Numbered from the stretch's first letter, positions 1-9,054 are shown. The stretch: DNA of 52,966 bases from MGBC114844 sp910585855 (GCA_965646165.1 CBFFYP010000024.1:1-52966), one strand, 5' to 3'. Numbers and translations are program-made. The notes: generated from the sequence alone by a model not told the origin.

Positions 1-97
1 AAAAGGCAGAAGTCTTAGAACTTCTTGCTTTTTGGAAACCGGAACAGCAGGCTGCCCACCGTTTTCGAATCTGGCGTCCTCACCACCAAATTTCTGC
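1..97 (+). repeat. Family A repeat, A2-type right arm, cut by the window edge
   Basis: This is the 3' arm of a family A element of arm type A2. It closely matches the right arms near 3780-3852 and 28760-28839, including the segment GCAGAAGTCTTAGAACTTCT and the terminal GAATCTGGCGTCC. The rest of the element lies left of the window. The remaining bases to 201 hold only a short hairpin (about 173-190) beyond the stop codon of the next gene. Confidence 0.85.
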
Positions 98-201
98 TTA
101 AAAATTCTAAAAATTCTTCTTATCCCATCTTCTCGTAAAATCAAAAGGTTATCTTTTTTAAGTTTATACGTTTATCCTGCTTTAGAGGATAAATAGTTGA
201 C

Positions 202-921
202 TTATATTGTAACTTGCTGTTTTCGCAAAAATCCCCAGGAAATTCCTCCCAATATACAAACTGCTGCAAAAATCATTCCTATCCAAATAATTTCTCCAAA
301 CTGTTTTGAAATCTGCTCTGCCCATTTTGCCAAAGCGATTCCTTTTTGTACAAGCAATGATGCTTTCATCATCTGTGGTGTATAGGCAAGCAACATTCCT
401 AAAAGCCATATCCCAATATAAATTTTTATTCCATATCGAAGCACTAATGCCTGTACAAGCATCTGAACGGAAGCTACCAAAGGCAGTACTGCAAAAATAA
501 TTTTCCATTGAAAAATTGTTGTCCCTTTTACCAAAAATACTGCTTCTGGCAGCAGCCAGTGATAAAGTTCTTCTTCTATAGCTACAAATCCCCGTAGTAA
601 TATAATCCATGCCACAACCTCTAAAATAGAAACGATTTCATAGCACCATACAAATTTTTTTCTGGTCTGTCCCATGGAAACAGCTAAATTAAACTCTCGA
701 AAAAAATAAAAGGATTCTCCTAAAAAATATAAAAATAGTCCTGTAATTCCGGCAAATAAACTGCCTGCCGGAATAATTTGTTTTTGAAAAACCATCTGTT
801 TTTCTCTATTATAAATCTCGATTCCCAGCATTAGTATTACCACAAATACATACACACCCAATAAAATCAAAAACTTAAGTAAAGCTTCTTTTTGTCGTCT
901 TTTTAACTGTTTTTTTATCAT
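202..921 (-). CDS. Membrane protein, probable second permease of a YtrA-type ABC system
   Basis: The 239-residue protein is strongly hydrophobic, with about six predicted membrane segments and short basic loops. This is the appearance of an ABC-2-type permease without ATPase motifs. It is the last of four genes on the minus strand and begins 12 bp after the preceding permease-like gene, so the two are almost certainly co-translated. The pair probably forms a heterodimeric membrane channel driven by the upstream ATPase. Segments such as MGQTRKKF resemble the intracellular coupling region of ABC-2 proteins. The substrate is not evident. GntR/YtrA-controlled systems of this type often respond to cell-envelope stress or antibiotics, which is known of the family and only inferred here. 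Confidence 0.6.
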   Translation of the reverse strand: MIKKQLKRRQKEALLKFLILLGVYVFVVILMLGIEIYNREKQMVFQKQIIPAGSLFAGITGLFLYFLGESFYFFREFNLAVSMGQTRKKFVWCYEIVSILEVVAWIILLRGFVAIEEELYHWLLPEAVFLVKGTTIFQWKIIFAVLPLVASVQMLVQALVLRYGIKIYIGIWLLGMLLAYTPQMMKASLLVQKGIALAKWAEQISKQFGEIIWIGMIFAAVCILGGISWGFLRKQQVTI

Positions 922-933
922 TTTTTTGCCCCC

Positions 934-1605
934 TTAAATCCGAATCTCATATATTCGAACCACTCGCAGTAAAAGAATAATGCTTCCTAGATATAAGATA
1001 ACCGCAGCAGCAGCCCCTGCTGTCATCCAATACCTATTAATCAAAAAAATTCCGTTTTGTACTATAAATGCAAATACAATACCTCCTAACAGCACAATCA
1101 ATGCCATAAGGACTGCCAATGCTATCCAAACAATTTTCATTCCATACCGAAATCCAAGTACAGTAATTATCTGTCCCAATGCAAACCCAAACATTCCGCC
1201 AAACAAAGTAAACCAAACAATCAAAGGCGTAACAGCAATTGTTGAAGAAAATTTGGCAAACAAAAGCAAAAGCCCTCCCAACTGTCCTAATACCAGCCAA
1301 TTCATCCACTGAAACCCCCATACTGCTTCTTCTCTCTTTGATCCAAACGATACTGCCAAAGAAATATAAGTGATTCCATAAGACATTGGAATTATCAAAG
1401 AAGAACTCAAAAACAGCAGTATCTGATAGACAAAAAAGACTGACCAAATCTCACCGTTTCCAAAAATTTCTCCCCGTCCCAAACAAGAAAAAATAAACAC
1501 ATATCCTACTACCATCCCCATCACACATCCTACATACTTTTCAGCAAGCTTCCCCCAAAAGATAAAATTCCGCCGAATCTGCTGCTTTAACAACTCCTTT
1601 TTCAT
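934..1605 (-). CDS. Membrane protein, probable first permease of a YtrA-type ABC system
   Basis: This 223-residue protein has about six hydrophobic segments and a cytoplasmic N-terminus (MKKELLKQQIRRNF) typical of ABC-2-like permeases. It starts three bases after the stop codon of the ABC ATPase gene and is followed by a similar membrane protein. The motif VSFGSKREEAVWG in the middle parallels VSMGQTRKKFVWC in its neighbour, suggesting the two permeases are paralogues made by duplication. I see no enzymatic motif. Its role as transporter subunit rests on topology and operon context. Confidence 0.6.
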   Translation of the reverse strand: MKKELLKQQIRRNFIFWGKLAEKYVGCVMGMVVGYVFIFSCLGRGEIFGNGEIWSVFFVYQILLFLSSSLIIPMSYGITYISLAVSFGSKREEAVWGFQWMNWLVLGQLGGLLLLFAKFSSTIAVTPLIVWFTLFGGMFGFALGQIITVLGFRYGMKIVWIALAVLMALIVLLGGIVFAFIVQNGIFLINRYWMTAGAAAAVILYLGSIILLLRVVRIYEIRI

Positions 1606-1608
1606 CTG

Positions 1609-2478
1609 CTATTCCTCCATCCCGCAAAGTGCAATAAATATATTTTGAAGATTTAAAGACTGTATGGTCACATCATATCCATCCTGCAGACATTCCCCCT
1701 TTTTTAAAAAAACAGTAACACTTTTTCTGCGCCCAACCTGTTCAACATGATGCTGCCGATACCCTTTTGTTGCCTGATCTACTGCCTCCGAAAGTCCGCT
1801 TACACAAAAAGCTCTGGAAATCAAATCCTGTGTATTTTCTTTTAACAGCAGTTCTCCTTTTTTTATAATCATTACCTCTTCAAATAAATCCGCTGCCTCT
1901 TCCATAATATGTGTAGAAATTACAAACGTCCGTCCAGTCTGTGTATACTCCTCCAAAAGCCGTCTATAAAAATATTCCCGCATCACAATATCTAACCCTG
2001 CCACCGGTTCATCTAAAAAAGTAAAATCCGCCTTACTGGCAAGTGCTACAATAATCGTTACCATAGACAACATCCCTTTTGAAAGTTTGGAAATCTTTTT
2101 CTTTTGATCTAACTCAAACTTCTCTACCAAATCCTCTGCCATCCCATTATCCCAATAAGGAAAATAATAAGAAGCAATCTTCAAATACTCTTTTACTTTC
2201 ATATTATTTCCGCTATTTCCAATCAAATTAGGCGATAATTCTCTTGAAAAACAAATATGATTCAATGCCCGCTGATTCTCCCAAATCTCCTCTCCATTCC
2301 AAGTTACACTCCCAAAAGAAAGCGGATTCTGAGAAGAAAGAATCGACAGCAAAGTTGTTTTCCCTGCCCCGTTTCGTCCAATCAGCCCATAAATCTTTCC
2401 CTTTTCCAAAGTCACATTCACATTCTTTAACACCTGTTTCGTCCCATACTGCTTACAAACATCTTTACATACAATCAT
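1609..2478 (-). CDS. ABC transporter ATP-binding protein
   Basis: The 289-residue ATPase carries every expected motif: Walker A GRNGAGKTT near residue 35, signature LSKGM near 133, Walker B FTFLDEP near 152 and the H-loop STHIMEEA near 190. The C-terminal 90 residues form the variable accessory region of drug-, bacitracin- or YtrB-type ATPases. A good ribosome binding site (AGGAAAGAGGG) precedes the ATG. It sits between a GntR-family regulator upstream and two permease-like genes downstream, matching ytr-like operons in which ATP hydrolysis drives export or sensing at the membrane. The substrate cannot be read from the sequence. Confidence 0.85.
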   Translation of the reverse strand: MIVCKDVCKQYGTKQVLKNVNVTLEKGKIYGLIGRNGAGKTTLLSILSSQNPLSFGSVTWNGEEIWENQRALNHICFSRELSPNLIGNSGNNMKVKEYLKIASYYFPYWDNGMAEDLVEKFELDQKKKISKLSKGMLSMVTIIVALASKADFTFLDEPVAGLDIVMREYFYRRLLEEYTQTGRTFVISTHIMEEAADLFEEVMIIKKGELLLKENTQDLISRAFCVSGLSEAVDQATKGYRQHHVEQVGRRKSVTVFLKKGECLQDGYDVTIQSLNLQNIFIALCGMEE

Positions 2479-2524
2479 ATCCTATCCCTCTTTCCTGCTA
2501 ATTTTTATCTATTCTTATTCTATC

Positions 2525-2899
2525 CTACAAAATGCTTCCTTCTCCAGCCTCAATCATCCGAATCACCTGCTCTTTATCCAGCCCAATACTGGCAGCCTCC
2601 TGCAGTAATTTCTTAATAAAACGGTCATAAAACTCTTCCTTACGCCGCTTTAAAATCTTTTCCTTTGCACCCGTTGCTACAAACATACCAATCCCTCTTT
2701 TCTTATATAAAATACCAGAATCTACCAAAATATTAATCCCCTTTGCCGCAGTAGCCGGATTAATCGTATAAATTTTCGCCAACTCATTTGTACTAGGAAC
2801 ACGTTCCTCCTCCAAAAGAATATCCCGAAGAATATCCGTTTCTATCAATTCACTAATCTGCAGATAAATTGACTTTTCCTGCGTCAATACCTCATTCAT
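2525..2899 (-). CDS. GntR-family transcriptional regulator (YtrA subfamily)
   Basis: At 124 residues this is the short GntR form. It has an N-terminal winged helix (about residues 10-75, with VPSTNELAKIYTINPATAAK as the recognition region) and only a small C-terminal helical tail (KEEFYDRFIKKLLQEA). This is typical of YtrA regulators, which lack a large effector domain and control an adjacent ABC transporter. It is the first gene of a four-gene minus-strand operon behind a clear sigma-A promoter. The start is supported by AAAGGAG eight bases upstream. Autorepression of the operon is the likely role, inferred from family behaviour. The inducer is unknown. Confidence 0.85.
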   Translation of the reverse strand: MNEVLTQEKSIYLQISELIETDILRDILLEEERVPSTNELAKIYTINPATAAKGINILVDSGILYKKRGIGMFVATGAKEKILKRRKEEFYDRFIKKLLQEAASIGLDKEQVIRMIEAGEGSIL

Positions 2900-2987
2900 C
2901 CATATCTTCTCCTTTCCCCTATCCCAAAAACAATAGGTTTCTCCACTTCCTGTTCTTTAGTTATTTAGTTCATTACTTATATAATTA

Positions 2988-3016
2988 ACCATATCACTAA
3001 TATCCCCCTTTGTCAA
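2988..3016 (-). promoter_or_regulatory. Sigma-A promoter of the GntR/ABC operon
   Basis: On the minus strand TTGACA (3011-3016) is followed after 17 bases by TATGGT (2988-2993), about 90 bp before the regulator's start codon. The stretch over and downstream of the -10 contains TTAGT and ACTAA half-sites in inverted orientation, a plausible YtrA operator. The operator is inference. Confidence 0.65.
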
Positions 3017-3046
3017 GCAAAAATAAAAAACTGTTTTTCTTTCACC

Positions 3047-3380
3047 GGACGCAAGAGGAGGGCTGCTTGTTTTCTTTGCTTGCTCCGCTCCAAACAGTAA
3101 GAAAGTCTATGGCTTCTGTATCTACGTATATTCAACCGGACGAACCGGGGCGCAATTCGCCCTCATAACAGCCGAAACGAAACTGTCATATCCAAAGATT
3201 CCATTCACCACAAAACAACATCTTCCCTTTACACCGGGCTAAACACGCCCCTTTTTTTGCATACCCTGCATAAAAGCAGGATATGCAAAAAATTCTAGGT
3301 ATTCCCACACAGAAGCCCAAGACTTTCTAACCGTTCTCCGAAGTCGCATACAAAGAAAACAAGCAACCCTCCTCTCGCTG
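3047..3380 (-). repeat. Family A element, arm type A1 (left half of composite copy 1)
   Basis: This is a large imperfect palindrome. The left arm beginning GGACGCAAGAGGAGGG is the reverse complement of the right arm near 3340-3380. Inside are the nested stem GGGGCG/CGCCCC (3156 and 3245 regions) and a long hairpin GCATACCCTGC/GCAGGATATGC with T- and A-tracts. It lies in reverse orientation relative to the A2 unit that follows. No open reading frame in it is shared by the other copies as protein. Confidence 0.85.
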
Positions 3381-3514
3381 TTAGCTGAATAGCGGCAGAA
3401 ATTATATTCTAATACCAGCAGAAACTATATTTTATTATAAAAACACCTCCTGAAAAATTTTAAGAAAATTAAAAAAATTTAGACGCAATTCTTTTTCTGT
3501 TTCGGAGTCAAAAA

Positions 3515-3852
3515 ACAGCCAGATTGGAAAACCATGGGCGGACTGCAGTGACTTTGGAAAAAAGTTAGAAGTTCTTGGACTTCTGCTAGAAAACCTAAGA
3601 TTTTTTTCACATACTGCTTCTATGCAGTGTGTGAAAAAAAAGGGGCGTGTTTAGCCCGCATATAGTATAGAAAAGAAGTTATTTTACGGTAGATGACATC
3701 TTTTGATATGACAATTTCGTTTTAGTCGCAGTGCGGGCGAATTGCGCCCCGGTCTGTCTGGTTGGATGAACGGAAAGGCAGAAGTCTTAGAACTTCTTAC
3801 TTTTTGGAAACCAGAACAGCAGGCTGCCCATGGTTTTCCAATCTGGCGTCCC
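3515..3852 (+). repeat. Family A element, arm type A2 (right half of composite copy 1)
   Basis: The left arm CCAGATTGGAAAACCATGGG pairs with the right arm ending CCCATGGTTTTCCAATCTGG. The core reads hairpin, GGGGCGTGTTTAGCCCGC, a variable stem of about 75 bases, then GCGGGCGAATTGCGCCCC. It is joined to the A1 unit at 3047-3380 by a poorly conserved A/T-rich spacer. Outer termini of the composite are GGACGC and GGCGTCC. The composite fills the gap between the GntR promoter and dnaJ. Confidence 0.85.
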
Positions 3853-3910
3853 CCTCCCACAAAAAAACAAGGCATCCATCCCCAAAAATGAATACCCTGT
3901 CAATTCCACC

Positions 3911-5098
3911 CTATTTATCTTTTCCAAACTTATCTTTTAAATTTTCCTTTACTTCTTCAAAAATTCCTTTTTTCCCAGTCTTTCCGCTGCCCTCTGCCTT
4001 ATCCCGGCTAATCCCCTGCATCGCATCATCAAACCAACGAAGAGCCGCCTTTTGTTCTTCATTTAAATGCTCTGGAACTTGCACAACCAAAGTAACATAG
4101 TGATCCCCTCTTGTATTCTTATTCCGCAAAGAAGGCACACCCTTGCCCTTTAACCGCACCTTCGTATCGGTCTGCGTTCCAGCCTTTACATCATATTCCA
4201 CATCTCCATCCACTGTCTTAATCCGAATCGACCCGCCTAAAGCAGCCGTTACAAATGAAATCGGCACAGTAGAGAAAATATTATAATCCTGCCTCTGGAA
4301 AATCGGATGACGGGAAACCATTACTTCCACTAAAAGATCGCCCCGTTCTCCGCCATTGCTGCCCGGTTCTCCTTTATCCCGAATCCGAATACTCTGCCCG
4401 TCATCAATTCCTGCAGGAACTCGAACCGCAATCTTTTTCCGACTGCTGATATAACCAGAACCATAGCAATCTGGACATTTCTCCTTTACAATCTTTCCCG
4501 TTCCGCCACACTCTGGACAAGTCTGCACATTCCGCACCATTCCAAACAGTGACTGCTGCGAATAAACCACCTGCCCCTTTCCGTTGCACTTTGGACAAGT
4601 CTGTGGTGTTGTCCCGGGCTTTGCCCCAGTTCCATGACATTTTACACACTCATCTTTTAAAGTCAGTTCAATCTCCTTATCTACTCCAAAAACTGCTTCC
4701 TCAAAAGTAATCCGCACACTGGTACGAAGATTTGCCCCCTTCATAGGTCCGTTTCCAGAACGTCGGCTTCTGCCGCCTCCACCAAAAAAGTCCCCAAATA
4801 TATCCCCAAATATATCGCTCATATCCATACCGCTAAAATCAAATCCACCGGCTCCATTCCCTGCAGCTCCGTCAAATGCCGCATGACCAAACTGATCATA
4901 CTGAGAACGTTTCTGTGGATCACTTAATACGGCATAAGCTTCCGAAGCTTCCTTAAATTTCGCCTCTGCTTCCTTATCACCGGGATTAGTATCAGGATGA
5001 TATTTTTTTGCAAGCTGGCGATAAGCCTTCTTCAAGGCAGCTTCATCCGCATTTTTAGGCACACCAAGTACCTCATAGTAATCTCTTTTCTCTGCCAT
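3911..5098 (-). CDS. dnaJ: Chaperone protein DnaJ (Hsp40)
   Basis: DnaJ delivers unfolded clients to DnaK and stimulates its ATPase in the cytoplasm. The 395 residues show the J domain with HPD at 34-36, a Gly/Phe-rich linker (about 75-115, GGFDFSGMDMSDIFGDIFGD), four CxxCxGxG zinc motifs (CVKCHGTG, CPKCNGKG, CPECGGTG, CPDCYGSG) between about 150 and 220, and the two substrate-binding beta domains. A basic C-terminal tail (about 30 residues, GKKGIFEEVKENLKDKFGKD) extends past the usual end. It is the last heat-shock gene, 164 bp after dnaK and separated from it by a terminator-like hairpin, so it may be expressed at a lower level or from its own promoter. Confidence 0.97.
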   Translation of the reverse strand: MAEKRDYYEVLGVPKNADEAALKKAYRQLAKKYHPDTNPGDKEAEAKFKEASEAYAVLSDPQKRSQYDQFGHAAFDGAAGNGAGGFDFSGMDMSDIFGDIFGDFFGGGGRSRRSGNGPMKGANLRTSVRITFEEAVFGVDKEIELTLKDECVKCHGTGAKPGTTPQTCPKCNGKGQVVYSQQSLFGMVRNVQTCPECGGTGKIVKEKCPDCYGSGYISSRKKIAVRVPAGIDDGQSIRIRDKGEPGSNGGERGDLLVEVMVSRHPIFQRQDYNIFSTVPISFVTAALGGSIRIKTVDGDVEYDVKAGTQTDTKVRLKGKGVPSLRNKNTRGDHYVTLVVQVPEHLNEEQKAALRWFDDAMQGISRDKAEGSGKTGKKGIFEEVKENLKDKFGKDK

Positions 5099-5176
5099 AA
5101 CTTTCTCCTCTATCTCATTCTAAGTATAAGCACAGGCACGTTCTCCAATCTGCCGGTGCAAGCTCTTCTTCCCCAC

Positions 5177-5225
5177 AAAAACTGTCACAAATCCATTAAA
5201 AAACAATCGATTTGTGCCAGTTTTT
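5177..5225 (-). terminator. Terminator-like hairpin between dnaK and dnaJ
   Basis: In the minus-strand transcript ACTGGCACAAATC pairs with GATTTGTGACAGT (one mismatch) around a 14-base loop, followed by a run of five U. This is a good intrinsic terminator, or attenuator, immediately after dnaK. Confidence 0.75.
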
Positions 5226-5262
5226 CTATCCTCTATAAGCAAATACTTGTAAAAAACTAATC

Positions 5263-7125
5263 TTAAACTTCTCTGTAATCTCCGTCTACCACATCATCAC
5301 CAGCAGAAGAACTTCCGCCTGCAGCACCTCCCATATCCGGTCCAGCCTGCCCCTGAGCGCCCTGCATATTTTCATACATTTTTGTAAATACGCTCTGTGC
5401 ACTTGTCATCAATTTTTCCCGAGCAGCTTTCATCGCATCCACTTCTGAATCTGACATATTTTCTGGATTGGATTTTTCTACCAATTCCTTTAATGCTGCC
5501 AAATCTGCTTCCACAGCAGCCCGATCCTCAGCAGATACCTTATCTCCAACTTCATCTAATGCCTTCTGAGTCTGGAATACCATAGAATCTGCATCATTTC
5601 TAGTATCAATTGCTTCCTTACGCTTCTTATCCTGTGCTTCATACTCTGCTGCTTCTTTTACTGCCTTTTCAATATCGGCATCCGACATATTTGATCCAGA
5701 AGTAATCGTAATATGCTGTTCTTTTCCAGTTCCTAAATCTTTTGCGGATACATTTACAATTCCATTTGCATCAATATCAAAGGTAACTTCAATCTGAGGC
5801 ACACCACGTCTTGCAGGAGGAATCCCATCCAAACGGAACTGTCCAAGACTCTTATTATCTCTTGCAAACTGTCTTTCTCCCTGTACAATATTGATATCTA
5901 CTGCAGTCTGATTATCAGCAGCAGTAGAGAAAATCTGACTCTTTCTTGCAGGAATGGTTGTATTTCTTTCAATCAGCCGGGTAGCTACTCCGCCCATTGT
6001 TTCAATCGATAGAGAAAGAGGTGTAACATCCAGCAAAAGTACTTCCCCTGCTCCGGCATCTCCTGCCAACTTTCCGCCCTGTATAGAAGCTCCAACTGCC
6101 ACACATTCATCAGGATTCAAAGACTTATTCGGCTCTTTTCCAGTCAACTGTTTTACTTTATCCTGTACAGCCGGAATACGTGTAGAACCACCAACCAGCA
6201 ATACTTTACTAATTTCGCCTACTGTCAGTCCTGCATCTCTTAATGCATTCTGAACCGGAACAGCCGTTCTTTCTACCAAATCATGTGTCAATTCGTCAAA
6301 CTTTGCTCTGGTCAGATTCATATCAAAATGCTTTGGTCCTTCTGCAGTTGCCGTAATAAACGGAAGATTAATATTTGTTGTTGTTGCAGAAGACAGCTCT
6401 TTCTTTGCCTTTTCTGCCGCTTCCTTTAATCTTTGCAGTGCCATCTTATCCCCAGACAGATCCACGCCTTCCTGCTTTTTAAATTCAGCAATCATCCAGT
6501 CTATAATCTTATTATCAAAATCATCTCCGCCCAGCCGGGTATCTCCATTGGTAGACAATACCTCAATAACTCCATCTCCAATATCAATAATAGACACATC
6601 AAATGTACCGCCGCCCAAGTCATATACCATAATCTTCTGCTCTGTTTCATTATCCAGTCCATATGCCAATGCAGCAGCCGTAGGCTCATTGATAATACGT
6701 TTTACATCCAAACCAGCAATCTTTCCTGCATCCTTTGTTGCCTGACGCTGTGCATCATTAAAATATGCAGGAACAGTAATAACCGCCTCCGTCACTTTAT
6801 CTCCTAAATAATTCTCTGCATCTGCCTTTAGCTTCTGAAGAATCATAGCAGAAATCTCCTGAGGAGAATATCTCTTATCATCAATCGCTACTTTATAATC
6901 ACTTCCCATATGTCTTTTAATCGAAGCAATCGTCTTTTCTGCATTGGTTACTGCCTGACGCTTTGCAGGTTCTCCTACTAATCGTTCTCCTGTCTTTGCA
7001 AATGCAACAATCGACGGCGTTGTTCTTGCACCTTCTGTATTTGCAATTACTACTGGCTTTCCACCTTCCATTACTGCCACACAGCTATTTGTTGTACCTA
7101 AATCAATACCAATAATCTTTCCCAT
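5263..7125 (-). CDS. dnaK: Molecular chaperone DnaK (Hsp70)
   Basis: DnaK is the ATP-driven folding chaperone working with DnaJ and GrpE. The 620-residue length is normal for Firmicutes. The nucleotide-binding domain begins GIDLGTTNSC (residue 5 on), with DLGGGTFDVS near 170 and the hinge LLVGGSTRIPAVQ near 310. The interdomain linker DVTPLSLSIE leads into the substrate-binding beta sandwich, then a helical lid and the acidic end DDVVDGDYREV that contacts co-chaperones. The ATG is preceded by AGGAGGAAA. It lies 37 bp after grpE in the hrcA-grpE-dnaK operon under CIRCE/HrcA control. Confidence 0.98.
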   Translation of the reverse strand: MGKIIGIDLGTTNSCVAVMEGGKPVVIANTEGARTTPSIVAFAKTGERLVGEPAKRQAVTNAEKTIASIKRHMGSDYKVAIDDKRYSPQEISAMILQKLKADAENYLGDKVTEAVITVPAYFNDAQRQATKDAGKIAGLDVKRIINEPTAAALAYGLDNETEQKIMVYDLGGGTFDVSIIDIGDGVIEVLSTNGDTRLGGDDFDNKIIDWMIAEFKKQEGVDLSGDKMALQRLKEAAEKAKKELSSATTTNINLPFITATAEGPKHFDMNLTRAKFDELTHDLVERTAVPVQNALRDAGLTVGEISKVLLVGGSTRIPAVQDKVKQLTGKEPNKSLNPDECVAVGASIQGGKLAGDAGAGEVLLLDVTPLSLSIETMGGVATRLIERNTTIPARKSQIFSTAADNQTAVDINIVQGERQFARDNKSLGQFRLDGIPPARRGVPQIEVTFDIDANGIVNVSAKDLGTGKEQHITITSGSNMSDADIEKAVKEAAEYEAQDKKRKEAIDTRNDADSMVFQTQKALDEVGDKVSAEDRAAVEADLAALKELVEKSNPENMSDSEVDAMKAAREKLMTSAQSVFTKMYENMQGAQGQAGPDMGGAAGGSSSAGDDVVDGDYREV

Positions 7126-7162
7126 GATAATTTCCTCCTAAAATCTAACCAATCTATTTTCT

Positions 7163-7852
7163 TTAACAATTCACTACTTTTACCATGCTATGCCGCACCA
7201 CACTGTCACGGTACAGATAGCCCTTCTGAAATTCTTCAGAAATAATATTTTCACCCAATTCTTCATCTTCTCCCCGCATCACTGCGTTATGAAAATCCGG
7301 GTTAAATTCTTTTCCAACCGCCTCAATCGGCGTAACCCCTATATCCTCTAATGTCTTTACAAATTGCTTATAAATTTTTTCCATTCCTTCGGCAAACGGT
7401 GTTTCCTTTTCTTCCTCCGAAATGCTTGCCAGCCCCCGTTCAAAGTTATCCAAAACCGGAAGTATCTTTTCAATAATATCCTTTGCTCCAATTTCATACA
7501 TCTGTGATTTTTCTTTTTCAGTACGCTTTCTGAAATTATCGAACTCTGCCAACGTCCGTTTATATTTATCCGTCAGCTCTTCGATTTCCAAATCTTTTTT
7601 ATCCTTTTTTTCCTTTTTTCTCCCAAAGAAGCCCTTTTTCTCTTTCACTTCACCGACTTCCTTTTCTCCTTCCAAGGCTTCCTCTTCCTCCAAAGCCTCA
7701 TCCAATCTTTCTTCTTTGTCACTGTCATCCAAATCTGTTTCTATTTCCGTTTCCATCTGTTCTTCTAGATTACTCACTTCCTGACCTTCTGTTTCTGGAT
7801 TTTCTATCTTTTGCTCTTTTATTTCCTGTTCTCTATTTTCCTGCTCTGCCAA
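7163..7852 (-). CDS. grpE: Nucleotide exchange factor GrpE
   Basis: GrpE releases ADP from DnaK. The 229-residue protein has a long, very acidic, low-complexity N-terminus (residues 1-75, rich in Glu), then the coiled coil (about 85-135, DKYKRTLAEFDNFRKRTEKE) and the beta-wing domain ending near the typical EFQKGYLYRDSVVRHSMVKV. The start codon is TTG: the bases at 7850-7852 read CAA on the plus strand and AAAGGTGG lies eight bases upstream. The tail is longer and more charged than in Bacillus. The position between hrcA and dnaK confirms the call. Confidence 0.96.
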   Translation of the reverse strand: MAEQENREQEIKEQKIENPETEGQEVSNLEEQMETEIETDLDDSDKEERLDEALEEEEALEGEKEVGEVKEKKGFFGRKKEKKDKKDLEIEELTDKYKRTLAEFDNFRKRTEKEKSQMYEIGAKDIIEKILPVLDNFERGLASISEEEKETPFAEGMEKIYKQFVKTLEDIGVTPIEAVGKEFNPDFHNAVMRGEDEELGENIISEEFQKGYLYRDSVVRHSMVKVVNC

Positions 7853-7891
7853 ATCGCTTCCACCTTTCTGTCGTTCTATTTATTTTCAACG

Positions 7892-8935
7892 CTAAGATTT
7901 TTTATAAATCATATCCAATTCTGCCTTTAACGTCTTTAAAGTATTCATAACCTTTTCATAATCCATTCGTTTTGGTCCAATAATACCGATTGTTCCCTTT
8001 ACTCCTTCTTCCAACTCATAAGTCGCTGTCACCACACTGCAGTCTTTCATGGTCTGTATCGGAGTTTCCTTTCCAATATAAACCTGTATGCCATAGTCAT
8101 TTTCCGCTGCAGTCTGGTTTACCAAATCAGATAAAGCCTCTTTCTCTTCAAAAGTAGTCAGCAATTCCTGTGCCCTTTTCTGCCCGCTTAACTCAGGATA
8201 CTTAAAAATATTGGTAGCTCCGCTGGTATAAATCTCTAAATCATCCACCATAATTGCCTCTGCAACTGCATCAATCACACTGCCCACAATACTTCGATAT
8301 ACCCCTGCCTGCTCTTTTAATTTAGAAATTACAGCCAAATTAATCTCATTTAAAGTCAATCCGTTCAGACTGGTATTACACAACATATTTAATTCTAACA
8401 GCGTTTCATTGTCAATTTCTTCTTCCACATTGATGATCGTATTCTTTACAATATTTCCGTCAATCACAACCACTGCTAATAACTTCTCTTCATCCACTTT
8501 AGAAAGCTGAATAAACTTTACTTTATTCCTATTATATTTTGGTGCTGTTATCATCGTAGCATAATTGGTATTCACCGCCAAAAGCTTTGCCATCTGCTGC
8601 AAAAGCTGATCCATTTTATCGGCACGTTCCATCAGGATATTTTTCATCTCAGATACTTCCCGTTCCCTCTCAGATACTTCCCGTTCCTTTTCCTCCATCA
8701 GATGATCCACATATAATCGATAACCCTTATCGGATGGAATCCGTCCTGCAGAAGTATGAGGCTGTAAAATATATCCCATTTCTTCCAAATCTGCCATTTC
8801 ATTCCGAATGGTGGCAGAGCTTAAATTCAAATCAGTGTATTTCGATATCGTTCTAGAACCTACCGGCTCTCCGGTTTCTAAATAGTTTTTAATAATCGCT
8901 TCTAAAATTCTTCGCTTTCTCTCATCCAATTCCAA
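7892..8935 (-). CDS. hrcA: Heat-inducible transcription repressor HrcA
   Basis: HrcA binds CIRCE and represses the class I heat-shock operon; GroE-type chaperones normally keep it folded. The 347 residues have an N-terminal winged helix (about 1-75, KRRILEAIIKNYLETGEPVG and SSATIRNEMADLEEMGY), an insert with a short repeat (EREVSEREREVSE near 85-95), and the C-terminal GAF-like dimer domain. It is the first gene of the operon. The best start is TTG, behind GGAGGAGAG. The perfect CIRCE sits about 50 bp upstream, so the gene is autoregulated. Confidence 0.97.
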   Translation of the reverse strand: MELDERKRRILEAIIKNYLETGEPVGSRTISKYTDLNLSSATIRNEMADLEEMGYILQPHTSAGRIPSDKGYRLYVDHLMEEKEREVSEREREVSEMKNILMERADKMDQLLQQMAKLLAVNTNYATMITAPKYNRNKVKFIQLSKVDEEKLLAVVVIDGNIVKNTIINVEEEIDNETLLELNMLCNTSLNGLTLNEINLAVISKLKEQAGVYRSIVGSVIDAVAEAIMVDDLEIYTSGATNIFKYPELSGQKRAQELLTTFEEKEALSDLVNQTAAENDYGIQVYIGKETPIQTMKDCSVVTATYELEEGVKGTIGIIGPKRMDYEKVMNTLKTLKAELDMIYKKS

Positions 8936-8983
8936 CCAGCTCTCTCCTCCATTCTTTTTATATTTTCTAGTTAATTTCGATTG

Positions 8984-9010
8984 TTAGCACTCAACTTAAT
9001 GGAGTGCTAA
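8984..9010. promoter_or_regulatory. CIRCE operator (HrcA binding site)
   Basis: A perfect copy of the consensus is present: TTAGCACTC, nine bases, GAGTGCTAA. It lies between the hrcA promoter and its start codon, the standard position for repression by HrcA. Confidence 0.97.
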
Positions 9011-9025
9011 TATCTTGATATAGTT

Positions 9026-9054
9026 AAAATAGCACTTTTCCCTATATTTGTCAA
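9026..9054 (-). promoter_or_regulatory. Sigma-A promoter of hrcA-grpE-dnaK
   Basis: On the minus strand TTGACA (9049-9054), a 17-base spacer and TATTTT (9026-9031) immediately precede CIRCE, so transcription would start at or just before the operator. Confidence 0.8.

Noticed and set aside
3047..3852. Known large structured RNAs (OLE, GOLLD, ROOL, HEARO) or a group II intron as identity of the composite repeat
   Set aside because: The symmetric long arms, paired inverted units and absence of recognisable conserved motifs, catalytic domain V or a reverse transcriptase do not fit what I know of these classes.
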